Position numbers and translations under genes: made by a program
Shown: piece after piece, positions 34,368-43,999 of the stretch
How the letters are laid out: each line of letters begins with the position of its first letter
Position numbering within the stretch: the first letter of the stretch is position 1
The notes under the pieces: generated by a model
The model's input: the letters and a program-made list of their open reading frames with translations, nothing else
Databases searched by the model: none
Told to the model about the DNA's origin: nothing
NCBI RefSeq assembly: GCF_016806065.1
Contig: NZ_CP032407.1
Location: 72,911-136,910, forward strand
From: Rhizobium rosettiformans
GTDB taxonomy: Bacteria > Pseudomonadota > Alphaproteobacteria > Rhizobiales > Rhizobiaceae
Length of the DNA: 64,000 nt
Direction: 5' to 3'

Positions 34368-34649
34368 ATGTCAGAAAAGCTTGAGCTGCAACCCGACGAG
34401 CCTTTGTCCGTGAAGGTCGAACGTCACCGGGCCGTGTACCTGGCGGCCGTCAACGGCGAGGGTGGCGCTGACATGGATCAAGAAGCGAGGGCACGTATGG
34501 AAATCATCAGGCACGCGCCGTCAGATCAGGTTAAGAGAGATCAGAAGCTGCTTTACGTAGCAGGGTATCTAATTGCCTCCAAGGGAAGCCTAAACCCTGA
34601 GGAAATGGAGCTTCTTCTGTCAGGCTCCATCTCACTGCCGGGGCACTGA
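34368..34649 (+). CDS. Hypothetical protein
   Basis: 93 residues from the ATG at 34368, preceded by GGAGAGGGAAAG; the frame opens at 34338. Hydrophilic and helical (VKVERHRAVYLAAVNGEGGA, DQVKRDQKLLYVAGYLIASK, NPEEMELLLSG). No known domain recognised. It is isolated between the metal island and the conjugation genes and convergent with the latter's accessory operon. Confidence 0.6.
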   Translation: MSEKLELQPDEPLSVKVERHRAVYLAAVNGEGGADMDQEARARMEIIRHAPSDQVKRDQKLLYVAGYLIASKGSLNPEEMELLLSGSISLPGH

Positions 34650-34675
34650 TGAGCAACAGGCATCTGGCCCTGAAA

Positions 34676-35098
34676 TCAGTAGTTGGTGGCAACCCATTCG
34701 CCGGAGGCAGACTTGGCAAATCCAATAACGCGATCGAGAGGAGCTGCGTTCGGATTCCTCTTGATGGCCGCAACGCATGCTACGCCTGGACCGCTGGCGT
34801 TCTCGTCACACTCTCCCAAGGTCAGGGTTACATCGGCTTCACCGCGGCCAGTCCTCAGAGGATTGCGGGCATAAGCCTTGCGGTATGCGGCTAGAGCTTC
34901 CTCTTCTGTCGGTATCTCAAGCACAGGAGCCGGAGGTTCGGGAATTAGGGAGGGATTGGCTGCAATAAGGGCCGCGATCTCCGCATCAGTAGGGGCCCGA
35001 ACAACCGGCTCTGGCTCCGGCATGATGAGATAAGTACCTCCTGCACCGGCGAGAATGCCGATACCGGCTGCTGCTACGACGAGAATGTTGCTGTTCAT
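34676..35098 (-). CDS. Membrane-anchored conjugation-accessory protein, unknown function
   Basis: About 140 residues with an N-terminal helix (ILVVAAAGIGILAGAGGTYL), a proline-rich linker (MPEPEPVV, PEPPAPVLEIP) and a periplasmic C-terminal domain with TLGECDENA and GVACVAAIKRN, two cysteines that may pair. Start ATG at 35098 chosen because AACATGAACAGC-type context is cleaner; ATG at 35107 is equally possible. It is the last of six tightly packed genes opposite the virB operon. Function unknown. Confidence 0.75.
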   Translation of the reverse strand: MNSNILVVAAAGIGILAGAGGTYLIMPEPEPVVRAPTDAEIAALIAANPSLIPEPPAPVLEIPTEEEALAAYRKAYARNPLRTGRGEADVTLTLGECDENASGPGVACVAAIKRNPNAAPLDRVIGFAKSASGEWVATNY

Positions 35099-35107
35099 GT
35101 CATCCAC

Positions 35108-35695
35108 TCAGTCATTCAAGTTGAACCAAGCGCGCTGCTTGACGCCCTTATCGTTCGGAATGTCGAAATAATAAGGATCCGCGCGGCGAGGGCGGGGCTG
35201 AGTGATCTGCACCATGCAGCCATTGTCTCGGTTGAAAACATCATTTTCGTTGTTCTGGTTGATCTGCCGGATCGTGACACCTTTGCGCTCGTTTTCTCGG
35301 GCGTCACCAAATTGGGTACGGAAGGCGGCACGGTTGCTGCACTGGTTGACGGTTTTCGTGCACTGATCCTTGTCGTCTCGGCCCAAGAACGACCGATCCC
35401 CATCGGTGCGGGAGGAAACGGCGGTCATGCCGGCAGGGCATTCCTCGTAAGGTTCATAGCCCGGCTTTCCAGCTTTTGCTTCATGGCAGATCGGCCAGGA
35501 GAAGCCGGGCTTCGCCATAGCCGATATGAGCCTTTTCATCGGGGGAACGCAGTAGGGGACTCCATGCCAGGAGGGGCTTTGTGAGGCTGCGCACAAGAGA
35601 ATCTGGCAACCCCATGAGGCATCCTCAGCCTTGGCAGATGCTGGAGAGATGGCAAGAGCCGCGAGCCCGACTACGGCAAAAAACACTGGTTTCAT
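35108..35695 (-). CDS. Cys-rich secreted conjugation-accessory protein, unknown function
   Basis: 195 residues with a signal peptide (VFFAVVGLAALAISPASAKA) and a mature protein with many cysteines (WGCQILLCAAS, PYCVPPM, WPICHEA, YEECPAGM, QCTKTVNQC, NGCMVQI), suggesting disulfide-stabilised export. No domain recognised. It is followed directly by the anchored protein gene and preceded by a four-helix membrane protein gene, with 0-1 bases between them, so all are co-translated. Presumably acts with the secretion system in the cell envelope. Confidence 0.82.
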   Translation of the reverse strand: MKPVFFAVVGLAALAISPASAKAEDASWGCQILLCAASQSPSWHGVPYCVPPMKRLISAMAKPGFSWPICHEAKAGKPGYEPYEECPAGMTAVSSRTDGDRSFLGRDDKDQCTKTVNQCSNRAAFRTQFGDARENERKGVTIRQINQNNENDVFNRDNGCMVQITQPRPRRADPYYFDIPNDKGVKQRAWFNLND

Positions 35696-35696
35696 A

Positions 35697-36101
35697 TCAG
35701 GTGTCCCTCTTGATCAATGCTGCTGAAATTGCCGGCTCGGAAAAAGGTCTTTCGAGCGGAGTCCTGTGTTGGATGCGTTCGCCTGCGGCGTAGATGACGG
35801 CCGAGATCAGCGCGAAGCACGCAAACCAGGAAATGCCGATGCGATAGAGCAGTGGCTGATTGGGAATATCCCGAGAAACCGCGGCGAAGGCGAAGAGCCC
35901 GACCAGGTAGCTGTCGAACGACAAGTGACGCTTGTCGTGGAAAGCCAGGGACAGGATGAGAAGGAAGGCCGCTAGTAGCGCGTGGATCCACCAGAGTCTC
36001 TGCGCCGGGGTTATGAGGGCGATCGAGAGGGAGATGGCAAGCAGCAAGCCAGCCAAGGGATCCGTTGCGAGAGAGGTCGCAATATGTGCGAGGTCTGGCA
36101 A
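35697..36101 (-). CDS. Four-helix membrane protein, unknown function
   Basis: 134 residues with four hydrophobic helices (DPLAGLLLAISLSIALITP, WWIHALLAAFLLILSLAF, YLVGLFAFAAV, IGISWFACFALISAVIYAAG). No known domain. It begins one base after the nuclease-fold gene and is followed by the Cys-rich secreted protein, so it is part of the same six-gene operon. It may form a channel or inner-membrane platform for the secreted partners, which is a guess. Confidence 0.8.
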   Translation of the reverse strand: MPDLAHIATSLATDPLAGLLLAISLSIALITPAQRLWWIHALLAAFLLILSLAFHDKRHLSFDSYLVGLFAFAAVSRDIPNQPLLYRIGISWFACFALISAVIYAAGERIQHRTPLERPFSEPAISAALIKRDT

Positions 36102-36806
36102 CTATCGGTCTGTCCTCTTCGGCTTGTTTCGCGCATCAGCAAAAGGAGGAGAGATCTCGCTTTTCCTCTCGGCCAATAGATTGAAGTCGGCGATCGGATG
36201 CCGATCTAGCGTCTTGTCGACGGCTTTCCGGCGCCATTCGTTCATGTCCAACACGTAGGTTCCCCACATCCCATACCGGGCGGCCATCGCGTTGGTCTGA
36301 TAAGCGTAATACTGGGCGTTGATGTAAGGGGAATCGAGACGAGCCCAACCAACGCGCAGCATTTCGGCGGCGAGATCCACACCGTTAGTCGTGCATTGTG
36401 CGACGGGTATCCCATCGTTCGCGTAGGCCAGACCGACGCAAGTCGTGGGTCTGTTTCCGACAGTCCTTTTCAGCCAGGCCTTGGCGAAGGGACCGCATGG
36501 AACGGGGGTTGGAGCCTGTTGCTTGTCCCGGTTGGTCCACTTTGGGTTCAAAGCCCATTGAGGAAGCTCACAGGTGTCGATGCCAGCCAACCTTACTTTA
36601 TAGCCATTGCCAAGCGTGCCGAACCATAGCGTGCGGCCGTCGAGAACGGTTACCGGGCCTTTGAACGTCGGCAACCGAACAGCAGCAGCAACGGGAGGCG
36701 CAGCCTGACCGCGTAGGGCGTGCCAGTTTTGATAGATCGGATCGGCGGCAAACGCCGGCAAGGCCAAAGAGCTTGCGGCGATAGCAAGGATAAGGCGGTT
36801 TCTCAT
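36102..36806 (-). CDS. Secreted thermonuclease-fold protein, catalytic residues mostly kept
   Basis: 234 residues with a signal peptide (LILAIAASSLALPAFAADP) and a staphylococcal-nuclease (SNase/OB) fold: VTVLDGRTLWFG, then KVRLAGIDTCELPQ and LAAEMLRVGWARL. By the family numbering Arg35, Asp40 and Glu43 are conserved (R-L-A-G-I-D-T-C-E), but the fourth key residue Arg87 is replaced (NDGIPVAQC). It may cut nucleic acid weakly or only bind it. Overlaps the previous nuclease-fold gene by four bases. Members of this family are often found with conjugation genes. Confidence 0.85.
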   Translation of the reverse strand: MRNRLILAIAASSLALPAFAADPIYQNWHALRGQAAPPVAAAVRLPTFKGPVTVLDGRTLWFGTLGNGYKVRLAGIDTCELPQWALNPKWTNRDKQQAPTPVPCGPFAKAWLKRTVGNRPTTCVGLAYANDGIPVAQCTTNGVDLAAEMLRVGWARLDSPYINAQYYAYQTNAMAARYGMWGTYVLDMNEWRRKAVDKTLDRHPIADFNLLAERKSEISPPFADARNKPKRTDR

Positions 36807-37339
36807 GGCTGGGCGCTCCTCGATCGCTGGTTCGCCTCACGACTAAGCAGGATGGAAGGATGCTGAACGTCGGAGAATTGCCAAAGGCCGGCCTTTTTTT
36901 GCTGAGCAAGCTGCTCGGCTATGGCGTAGGGGGCATGATAAGGGAGACCATCGGTCTTCAAGGCGGCGAATGCATAGCCGCTTGTCACCATGATCTGCGC
37001 GAGGTCGAGCCTTTGACTGCCAACCGTGGCGTAACAAACGACATATGAGATGCCGTTAAGCGTCGCCACGGGGGCACAGATCGGTTTGGTGTCCTTGATG
37101 TAGGCAGCCAACATCGCAAGCGATGCCTCGCCGCAATCTTGTCTATTGCCCTGACCATCCGTGTAGGCAGTGCCGCGCAAGCAGGACTGGATGCCATAGA
37201 GACGAAACCGTTCTCCGTTCGAGATCCAGGTGTCCCCCGTTTCCAGGGTAATGCCGGGAGCAAGATCGAAGTACCCTTCAGGTGCGGCATTGGCTGCAAA
37301 GGGCAGTAGAGTCGCGACGAGTGCAGCAGCAAGCTTCAT
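36803..37339 (-). CDS. Secreted degenerate thermonuclease-fold protein
   Basis: 178 residues from ATG 37339 (MKLAAALVATLLPFAANA is a signal peptide); the frame opens nine codons earlier. The SNase pattern is recognisable, RFRLYGIQSCLRG, VTSGYAFAAL, KKAGLW, but the catalytic Asp and Glu are Gln and Leu, so nuclease activity is unlikely. Its start overlaps the stop of the third family member (ATGA). Probably a structural or binding paralogue. Confidence 0.78.
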   Translation of the reverse strand: MKLAAALVATLLPFAANAAPEGYFDLAPGITLETGDTWISNGERFRLYGIQSCLRGTAYTDGQGNRQDCGEASLAMLAAYIKDTKPICAPVATLNGISYVVCYATVGSQRLDLAQIMVTSGYAFAALKTDGLPYHAPYAIAEQLAQQKKAGLWQFSDVQHPSILLSREANQRSRSAQP

Positions 37340-37944
37340 TGCGCCTTCACCCGAGGATCTGCCCACATGCCGTAGGAACCCTTCTGGCCGATTTCCTGAG
37401 CCTCCGTGAGATCAGGACGTTCGAATGAACCATCGGCTTTCTTAGTCAGGCGAACCGCTCCCAACGACAGAAGCTGCTCCTCAAGATTATCAACCGTGTC
37501 CATTGCTCCAGGATAGTTATAGTAGCCGTAGCAAGTGACATCTTGAACGGGGGCAGTCTGCTCGCTGATGAAGGCCCTGCAGAACAGAACCTTGGGGCTC
37601 TGCAGCATCGTTTGCAGCTGCTGCGTACCAAACTCCTCGCAAGTCCCGGAATAGTCCTCCGCGCGATTGACCAAATCGCCGTTGCAGGGCTGAACGCCAT
37701 ATAGATGCAACGTTGTCGATTCATCGACGCGAAACTCAGTCGCCGAGATAGCCTTGAAGCCATTGGCAGTTGCGTAACCTTTGCGATCAGCGACTTTGCC
37801 GGTCCCGTCGTAATACTCGACGACAAGAACCGTCTTGCCCGGCGCCGCCAGTGACCTGATGTAGTCCTTGTTCACCGCAGGAGCGGCAAGCGCTTGTGTT
37901 GCCAATGCGCAACTTAGAAGCGCAGGAATGATGGCCTGTTTCAT
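37336..37944 (-). CDS. Secreted degenerate thermonuclease-fold protein (first of three)
   Basis: 202 residues with a signal peptide (IIPALLSCALATQALAAP). The SNase-like core is LHLYGVQPCNGD, where the catalytic Arg, Asp and Glu positions read His, Gln and Asn, and the C-terminus ends GSYGMWADP, matching the YGMWG-type end of its paralogue at 36102. Nuclease activity is therefore unlikely. First gene of the six-gene operon; its promoter must lie in the 160-base gap opposite the virB operon. Confidence 0.75.
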   Translation of the reverse strand: MKQAIIPALLSCALATQALAAPAVNKDYIRSLAAPGKTVLVVEYYDGTGKVADRKGYATANGFKAISATEFRVDESTTLHLYGVQPCNGDLVNRAEDYSGTCEEFGTQQLQTMLQSPKVLFCRAFISEQTAPVQDVTCYGYYNYPGAMDTVDNLEEQLLSLGAVRLTKKADGSFERPDLTEAQEIGQKGSYGMWADPRVKAQ

Positions 37945-37974
37945 ATTCTAGCCCTAACCATCCGTAGTGCGATT

Positions 37975-38000
37975 GTTGACCCTGCAAAATAGGGTTTAAC
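37975..38000. promoter_or_regulatory. Inverted repeat between divergent conjugation operons
   Basis: GTTGACCCT at 37975-37983 and AGGGTTTAAC at 37991-38000 form an imperfect inverted repeat (core ACCCT/AGGGT) around seven bases. It lies in the 159-base gap between the accessory operon (minus) and the virB operon (plus), where a repressor controlling both would bind. No repressor gene is in the window. Confidence 0.5.
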
Positions 38001-38103
38001 ACCGATCAGAAAACTTGTAAGAGTGCATCAGTTCGGTATCATGTGTGCATTGACTCTAGTCGGTTTTCGTGGCGATCACAACACCGTTTGACGGGCGGGT
38101 GCG

Positions 38104-39078
38104 ATGGATAAAAACACTGTCTATGCAGGGTATCTAGGCCCGCGAACCCTGACTAGCGCAGCATTATCCATGCTGCTCGCGGCCAATACTGCTGCGTCAC
38201 AAGACCTAGCCGCAACAGGGCGTATTTCCAGCGATTACAACGGTTCTGTGACAATCAACGAGGAATCTCTTGTCACGAACTTCGAAGATCGCTGGAGCGG
38301 TGTCGAGACATCAGAGAAGGAATTCGTCCTTGGTGCAAACGGTGTTGTCACGAAGGGCGGAGCCGAGGATTTGGGCGCAACGGCGTCGAACGACGCGGGA
38401 GCCAAATGGCATCAAATTGATGCGTCTATCAGCGCGTATTTTGATGTCTCGGAGCGCGCCACCGGCCGCATTGAGCCTGTCCAGACTCCCACTCTAGATA
38501 CTACATCTAGTGATACCCCCAAAAATCTAGGGGCACGGACTCCCGTTGAAGAGTGCGGGCCGTCGCCCCTGTCACCTGATGAGATTAAAGCGCTGGTTGT
38601 ATCCACTGCGCGCCGATACAGCGTCGACGAGGGCTTCGCGGTTGCGATTGCCTGGGCCGAAAGCCGCTTCGATGAGATCCGCAATTCACCGAAAGGCGCA
38701 CGCGGACCGATGCAGCTTATCCCCGAAACGGCGGCTCGCTTCGGTGTTCAGGACATTTGCGATCCCGCTCAAAACATCGAGGGCGGGATGAAGTACCTGC
38801 GCTTCCTGCTCGATGAGTTTCAGAACCCGCTTCTGGTCGCAGCCGCTTACAACAGCGGGGAGGCTCGCATCTACGAATATGGCGGCGTTCCGCCATTCCA
38901 AGAAACCGTCGGCTATGTCGCAAAGGTCGTGAATTTCCAGCTTGGCCTACCGATGCCAACCGGCAAACGGAAGGCGAACGGGATCGTCCGAGACATGGCG
39001 GCAAAGAACACCAGCGATGCCGGAGTCATCGCTGTGGAGAAGACCGGCAAGTTCGTCGGCGGCGTGATGCATTTTTAA
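38104..39078 (+). CDS. virB1: VirB1-like lytic transglycosylase (first copy)
   Basis: 324 residues. An N-terminal hydrophobic segment (LTSAALSMLLAANTAA) is a signal or anchor. About 110 residues of acidic linker precede the SLT/lysozyme-like domain (155-280): AIAWAESRFDEIRNSPKGAR with catalytic Glu, GPMQLIPETAARFG, GGMKYLRFLLDEF, AAYNSGEARIY. It should open peptidoglycan for assembly of the secretion channel. First gene of the virB operon; ten bases separate it from virB2. Confidence 0.93.
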   Translation: MDKNTVYAGYLGPRTLTSAALSMLLAANTAASQDLAATGRISSDYNGSVTINEESLVTNFEDRWSGVETSEKEFVLGANGVVTKGGAEDLGATASNDAGAKWHQIDASISAYFDVSERATGRIEPVQTPTLDTTSSDTPKNLGARTPVEECGPSPLSPDEIKALVVSTARRYSVDEGFAVAIAWAESRFDEIRNSPKGARGPMQLIPETAARFGVQDICDPAQNIEGGMKYLRFLLDEFQNPLLVAAAYNSGEARIYEYGGVPPFQETVGYVAKVVNFQLGLPMPTGKRKANGIVRDMAAKNTSDAGVIAVEKTGKFVGGVMHF

Positions 39079-39088
39079 GGAGAGAACT

Positions 39089-39436
39089 ATGAACAACGTC
39101 GTTTCCCGGCATTCCGGGGCATTGAAGGCAGTGGCCGTCATTGGCTTGGTGGCAGCCCTGCAAGTTGCAGGCGCTGATCAAGCGCTTGCACAGGCTAGCG
39201 GTGGCGGCGGCGGTGCATTCGCCCCCCTTCAGACAGCCGTGCAGATGATCGTTGACTTCATCACCGGACCCTTCGGACGTCTGATGGCAATCATCGCCGT
39301 GATTGGCCTCGGCTTCCTTGCCTTTGCCGGCAGGCTCTCGTGGTTCACGGCCGGAGCCGTCGTCATTGGCATCGGTCTCGTGTTCGGCGCCCCTGCCATC
39401 GTTGACCAGATGATTTCGTCGGTAGGCGGCGGCTGA
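39089..39436 (+). CDS. virB2: VirB2 pilin
   Basis: 115 residues, the major pilus subunit. Signal peptide to about residue 36 (ALAQA), then a glycine-rich stretch and two helices: FITGPFGRLMAIIAVIGLGF and LSWFTAGAVVIGIGLVF. This matches the TrbC/VirB2 family. Ribosome site AAGGAGAG lies before the ATG. Its stop overlaps the start of virB3. Confidence 0.93.
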   Translation: MNNVVSRHSGALKAVAVIGLVAALQVAGADQALAQASGGGGGAFAPLQTAVQMIVDFITGPFGRLMAIIAVIGLGFLAFAGRLSWFTAGAVVIGIGLVFGAPAIVDQMISSVGGG

Positions 39437-39735
39437 TGAGCGATTTTCAGGACGAGAAGCCAGCTTTGACGCCGTTGGTGATCGGCTTGACCCGTTCTCC
39501 GACGCTATGGGGCGTCCCCTACATGGCGGTCGTCCTGATCATCGGCGTGACAATCATTGGGTGGCTGGTGACGAACCATCTGGCGGCACTGCTGATCGCG
39601 CCAGCCGCCTATCTTGTCCTTTTCTCGCTTTGTGCCTGGGACAGCAAGATTCTCGACGTCCTGCAGGTCACGTCCCGCAAGACGCCAAGGACCCCCAACA
39701 AACGCTTTTGGGGCACCAACTCATACGGACCATAG
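39436..39735 (+). CDS. virB3: VirB3
   Basis: 99-residue inner-membrane protein of the secretion system. The typical start LTPLVIGLTRSPTLWGVPYM is followed by two helices (VVLIIGVTIIGWLV, LIAPAAYLVLFSL) and a basic tail ending in GTNSYGP. ATGA overlap with virB2 and four bases to virB4, which places it in the usual virB2-virB3-virB4 order. It helps assemble VirB4 with the pilin. Confidence 0.93.
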   Translation: MSDFQDEKPALTPLVIGLTRSPTLWGVPYMAVVLIIGVTIIGWLVTNHLAALLIAPAAYLVLFSLCAWDSKILDVLQVTSRKTPRTPNKRFWGTNSYGP

Positions 39736-39738
39736 TAG

Positions 39739-42198
39739 ATGCTGAAAGTCGTCAAGGAAGAGCTTGGGTTTGGGGTGGTCGCCGGCAACGAGCGGCCTAT
39801 GTCCGTTCACATCCCCTATATGCGGCATGTGTCTGACACGGTCATCGGGCTCGAGAATGGAACCCTGATCAGCGTCATCAAGCTTGATGGACTGTTCTTC
39901 CAGACGGAGGACCAGGCCGAATTGAACATGCGTTCTGTTGTGCAGAACACCATGATCCGAGCTCTAGGTTCGAGCCGCTATTCTCTTTGGTCGACTGTAA
40001 TCCGTCGTGAGGTCGAGACCGAAATCGGCGGTTCGTTCGATTCCTCCTTCTGCGAGATCCTGAACGACCGCTATATGGACCAACTTCGCAAGAAGCGGAT
40101 GTTCACGAACGAAATCTACCTGACGATCGTGCGTTCGGGCATGAAAGGGGCGCTTGGCCTCGGCGACTCGCTGAAGCGGATCTTTGAACGCTCGAACAAG
40201 GAGGCCAGGTCCCAAGCGACCCGTGAAGACGTGACCGACCTCGAAGAGCTGGTTGGGAACATCGTGAAAGAGTTGCACAAGTACGGCGCAAAGCCGCTTG
40301 GCATTACGTATCGCAAGAAATCGGACGATACCGCGAAAAAGGACATCGATGGAGAAGACGCTAAGGGCGATCCGTATTCGGAGCCCTGCGAGTTCTTCAA
40401 CACGATCCTGACCTGCGGTGTGCCGCGAAAGATGCGGCTTCCGCGCATGGGAATTCGGAACTACGTCGGCACTTCACGGCTTCACTTTTCAAAGCGGACT
40501 ATGCAGGCACAAGCGGCGGTGGAAGAAGATAGCCGCTATGCCGCTCTACTCTCGATCAAAGAATATCCTCCATTCACTGGTCCCGGCATGCTGGATGGAT
40601 TGCTCCAGGTGAACCATGAGTTCATCCTGACACAGTCGTTCACGCTGGCTGACAAGCCGATCGCACAAGAACGGATCAGCCGTCTCCAGCGTCAGATCAA
40701 GGCCTCCGACGAAGCGGGTAGCTCTGTCGAGTCCGAGATCGACTATGCGCTCAACAGCCTTCTTAATCAGGAGGCTGTTTTTGGATTTCATCACTTCTCG
40801 CTGCTGTGCATTTCGCGGGACCTCGACGGATTGAGCCGTTGCGTGTCGGAACTTGGCGCTTGCCTCACCGACATGAACATCAACTGGCTCCGGGAGGATC
40901 TCAATCTTGAAGCGGCGTTCTGGGCGCAGCTGCCGGGAAACCGCTCCTACATCTCCCGCATCGCCATGCTGTCAAGCGCCAACTTCTCCGGCCTTTCCTC
41001 GATGCATAATTTCGCGACTGGACAAGCGGATCGGACCCATTGGGGCCTGCCGATCACCATTCTGGAAACGACCTCACAAACCCCCTACTGGTTCAACTTC
41101 CACCGTCGCGATATCGGGCACTTCACGGTGACTGGTCCGACAGGATCCGGCAAAACCGTAGGTTTGACCTTCCTGCTGGCTCAGGCGATGCGGGTATCAC
41201 CCACGCCTCGCGCCGTGTTCTTCGACAAGGACCGGGGGGCTGAGATCTTCGTCAGGGCGATCGGCGGAGCCTACGAGGTTCTGTCTCCAGGAACACCCAC
41301 GGGCTTTAACCCGCTGCAACTGGAAAACACCGGCGAGAACCGGGAATTTCTGGTCCGTCTGCTCAAGGCCATGCTGCGCGGCGATCGTCGCACCGACTTC
41401 ACGCAAGAGGACGAGGACACGCTGGAAAAGGCAATCGTCCGGATTATGCAGGAGCCGGCAGCTCAGCGGAACCTCCCCAATCTTGCCGGCCTCTTGATGG
41501 GGCGGTCCAAGGCCGATGCCAACGATCTATACTCGCGGCTTCGCCCTTGGATCGAAGGCGAAAAAGCTTGGCTGTTCAACGCGCCCCATGACGTCCTGTC
41601 CTTCTCGGGTCACAGCGTCTTTGGCTTTGATATGACCAACATCCTCGGAAACGAGGAGCTAAGAACCCCTGCGCTGATGTATCTTTACCATCGGCTGGAC
41701 GAGCTGCTGGACGGTAACCCCGTCATGTTCTTCATGGATGAAGGCTGGCAGCTGCTGATGGATGACACTTTCAGCGCCTTCATCGTCGACAAGATGAAGA
41801 CGATCCGAAAGCTCAACGGCATCGTGGGCTTTGGTACGCAGTCGGCTGCTGACATTACCAAATCCAAAGCGTCGCACACGCTCATTGAGCAATCGGCGAC
41901 CAACATCCACTTCCCGAACCCACGGGCTGACGAAGAGAGCTACATCAAGCGCTTCGGCCTGACAGTGAAGGAGTTCAAGTTCATCAAGAACACGCCTCCT
42001 GAAAAGAGAACCTTCCTGATTAAGCATGGCAACGACTCTGTCATTGCGCGTCTCGATCTGTCGACAATGCCGGATCTCGTGAAGGTGCTTTCAGGACGCA
42101 AGGAGACGATCGAGGAGTGCGCGGCACTTCGCGAGCAGTACGGAGACGAACCCGAAAACTGGTTGGCGAAATTCTGCGGATGGGAGAAGGCCGAATGA
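39739..42198 (+). CDS. virB4: VirB4 ATPase
   Basis: 819 residues, the largest and most conserved secretion ATPase. The N-terminal VirB4/CagE domain is followed by the ATPase domain with Walker [16 protein letters not shown] and Walker [11 protein letters not shown]. The [14 protein letters not shown] region before Walker A is typical. It powers substrate transfer and pilus assembly. It starts four bases after virB3 and its stop overlaps the next gene by four bases. Confidence 0.97.
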   Translation: MLKVVKEELGFGVVAGNERPMSVHIPYMRHVSDTVIGLENGTLISVIKLDGLFFQTEDQAELNMRSVVQNTMIRALGSSRYSLWSTVIRREVETEIGGSFDSSFCEILNDRYMDQLRKKRMFTNEIYLTIVRSGMKGALGLGDSLKRIFERSNKEARSQATREDVTDLEELVGNIVKELHKYGAKPLGITYRKKSDDTAKKDIDGEDAKGDPYSEPCEFFNTILTCGVPRKMRLPRMGIRNYVGTSRLHFSKRTMQAQAAVEEDSRYAALLSIKEYPPFTGPGMLDGLLQVNHEFILTQSFTLADKPIAQERISRLQRQIKASDEAGSSVESEIDYALNSLLNQEAVFGFHHFSLLCISRDLDGLSRCVSELGACLTDMNINWLREDLNLEAAFWAQLPGNRSYISRIAMLSSANFSGLSSMHNFATGQADRTHWGLPITILETTSQTPYWFNFHRRDIGHFTVTGPTGSGKTVGLTFLLAQAMRVSPTPRAVFFDKDRGAEIFVRAIGGAYEVLSPGTPTGFNPLQLENTGENREFLVRLLKAMLRGDRRTDFTQEDEDTLEKAIVRIMQEPAAQRNLPNLAGLLMGRSKADANDLYSRLRPWIEGEKAWLFNAPHDVLSFSGHSVFGFDMTNILGNEELRTPALMYLYHRLDELLDGNPVMFFMDEGWQLLMDDTFSAFIVDKMKTIRKLNGIVGFGTQSAADITKSKASHTLIEQSATNIHFPNPRADEESYIKRFGLTVKEFKFIKNTPPEKRTFLIKHGNDSVIARLDLSTMPDLVKVLSGRKETIEECAALREQYGDEPENWLAKFCGWEKAE

Positions 42199-43286
42199 GG
42201 AACAGTCGGACTCTAACGCTGCTAGTTGCAGCCTTGGCTTGGGGAACAGCGCCCCCCGCCTCCTCGCAGGTTCCTGTTACGGATGGCGCCCTCACTTCAA
42301 CAGATGCAGTGCGCAATGAAACGACGAAGCAGATCGAGGAAACAGACAGTCGCCGGCACTCCGTGAGCAAGAGCGTCACCTGCTCGATGTACCGGCCGGG
42401 GCGCGGAGGTGACGCCCCCTCGGCAGCACAAGCCAATCCGGAGATTGTCGGGCTCGTGAAGCGAGTGGCGCGTGAGGAAGGGGTAGACGAAACCCTCTTC
42501 ATGTCTCTCGTCTACCAGGAGAGCCGGTTCAATCCCTGCGCAAAGTCGCCTGTCGGCGCTATGGGCTTGTCGCAGCTGATGCCGGGCACAGCCAAGGATC
42601 TTGGCGTAAATCCTCACGATATCGAGGATAACCTTCGCGGCGGCGCACGCTACCTGAAGCAGCAGCTCCGCACCTTCAACGGCAATACCAACCTTGCGCT
42701 CGCCGCGTACAACGCGGGGCCAGGCAACGTCCGCAAGTACGGCGGCATCCCTCCGTTCAAGGAGACGCAGGGCTATGTCGCCGCGATCAAAGGCAAATGG
42801 ATGCCTCAGTTTGGAGGCTCTGATGTTTCGAACATCCCCGAAAACTTCGGCGGAGGCACGTCGGGCTTTTCAGGTGCGAGAGACGCAACGATCAACTCAA
42901 TGGCAACCAGCCAGTCGATTTCCGAAAACAGCGGGAACGTCGCGTCATGGCTTCAGCAACTCGGCCAGATGGAAAGCGGCACGATCCAAGACAGCTGGGA
43001 CCACAATTCCGGCGCACGCAATGCGAACCTCGAAATGATGAACCAGGTCATCCGCCTCGGAACAACGATGGCGGAGCTTATGAATTCTCAAAATGCACTT
43101 GATCTGGGCGGGCTCTCGGGGTCTTCGCGGTCCAGCGACTACAAGCGAGACGAGAAGGAAGACGATCGCGAGGTAGCTGACCTCTGCGACAAGGAACTGC
43201 AGCTTGAGTGGAATCCGGAGGAACAGGCCTGCGTTCGAAAACTCGAACCAGAGGCTGACATGAAGCTGATGTTGAGCGCCGAATGA
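42195..43286 (+). CDS. Second lytic transglycosylase of the virB operon
   Basis: 363 residues from ATG 42195, which overlaps the virB4 stop (ATGA). A signal peptide ([18 protein letters not shown]), a linker, then an SLT domain (about 75-195): [20 protein letters not shown] with catalytic Glu, [30 protein letters not shown] and [19 protein letters not shown]. The last 140 residues are Ser/Asn/Asp-rich with a Cys-containing end ([11 protein letters not shown]). Two VirB1-type enzymes in one operon is unusual; the other is at 38104. Confidence 0.92.
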   Translation: MRNSRTLTLLVAALAWGTAPPASSQVPVTDGALTSTDAVRNETTKQIEETDSRRHSVSKSVTCSMYRPGRGGDAPSAAQANPEIVGLVKRVAREEGVDETLFMSLVYQESRFNPCAKSPVGAMGLSQLMPGTAKDLGVNPHDIEDNLRGGARYLKQQLRTFNGNTNLALAAYNAGPGNVRKYGGIPPFKETQGYVAAIKGKWMPQFGGSDVSNIPENFGGGTSGFSGARDATINSMATSQSISENSGNVASWLQQLGQMESGTIQDSWDHNSGARNANLEMMNQVIRLGTTMAELMNSQNALDLGGLSGSSRSSDYKRDEKEDDREVADLCDKELQLEWNPEEQACVRKLEPEADMKLMLSAE

Positions 43287-43300
43287 CAAGGAGAACGGCC

Positions 43301-43999
43301 ATGAAAAGAGCATTTCTGACTGCGTTTTCGCTAGCGATGGCGTCTACTGCGCATGCACAGGTTCCCGTGATCGACAGCGCCAACCTGAAGATTGCAACGG
43401 AAACCTCTCAGACGACCGATCAGATCCTGGATACGAACAGGCAAGTTCTGAAGACGGTAGAAGAGACGCTTAAAGCCGTCACGGGGGATCGCGGGAGCGT
43501 TTCAAATCCCATGCAGAACCTCGCCGTTGGTCAAGGGTTCAGCGTTTCTCAGATGCCGTCACTCGACAGCCTCATGCAGGGCGGAGTCCCGAACTTCGGC
43601 AGCATGGGCGGTGACATCGGCCAGATTGCCACCACCTTCATCAACGGTCTTCAGCTAGTAAAAAACTTGTCTGGCAAGGCGGACAGCACGTTCTCCGGCG
43701 ACAAGTCCTACGAAGAGATGATGAAGACCGTCCTTGGAGTTGCTGCCCTAGTCACCGGCTCGCAACAGGCTGTTCAGTCGCGAACACAGGCATTCCAGCA
43801 GGCGGGTCAGCAGATCGGCCAGGCTCAAGACATCAAAGGGTCCATCGATCAGAACACGCAGCTGCAGGTTCAAACCGGCCTGACGATCAACGAAATGATT
43901 GGCGTGATGAATGGGGCGGTGGGCTCCCTGCAGGCTCAAAACCAGCGCCGCCTTGTCGACATCTCCAATACCAAGAAGGCGCTGACCTACGGTGACTAA
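43301..43999 (+). CDS. virB5: VirB5-like minor pilin
   Basis: 232 residues from ATG 43301, with AAGGAG before it. Signal peptide FLTAFSLAMASTAHAQ. The mature protein is helical with repeated Gln- and Ser-rich stretches (TETSQTTDQILDTNRQVLK, QAGQQIGQAQDIKGSIDQN), like VirB5/TraC/TrbJ pilus-tip proteins. Position before the lipoprotein and VirB6 fits virB5. Confidence 0.88.
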   Translation: MKRAFLTAFSLAMASTAHAQVPVIDSANLKIATETSQTTDQILDTNRQVLKTVEETLKAVTGDRGSVSNPMQNLAVGQGFSVSQMPSLDSLMQGGVPNFGSMGGDIGQIATTFINGLQLVKNLSGKADSTFSGDKSYEEMMKTVLGVAALVTGSQQAVQSRTQAFQQAGQQIGQAQDIKGSIDQNTQLQVQTGLTINEMIGVMNGAVGSLQAQNQRRLVDISNTKKALTYGD

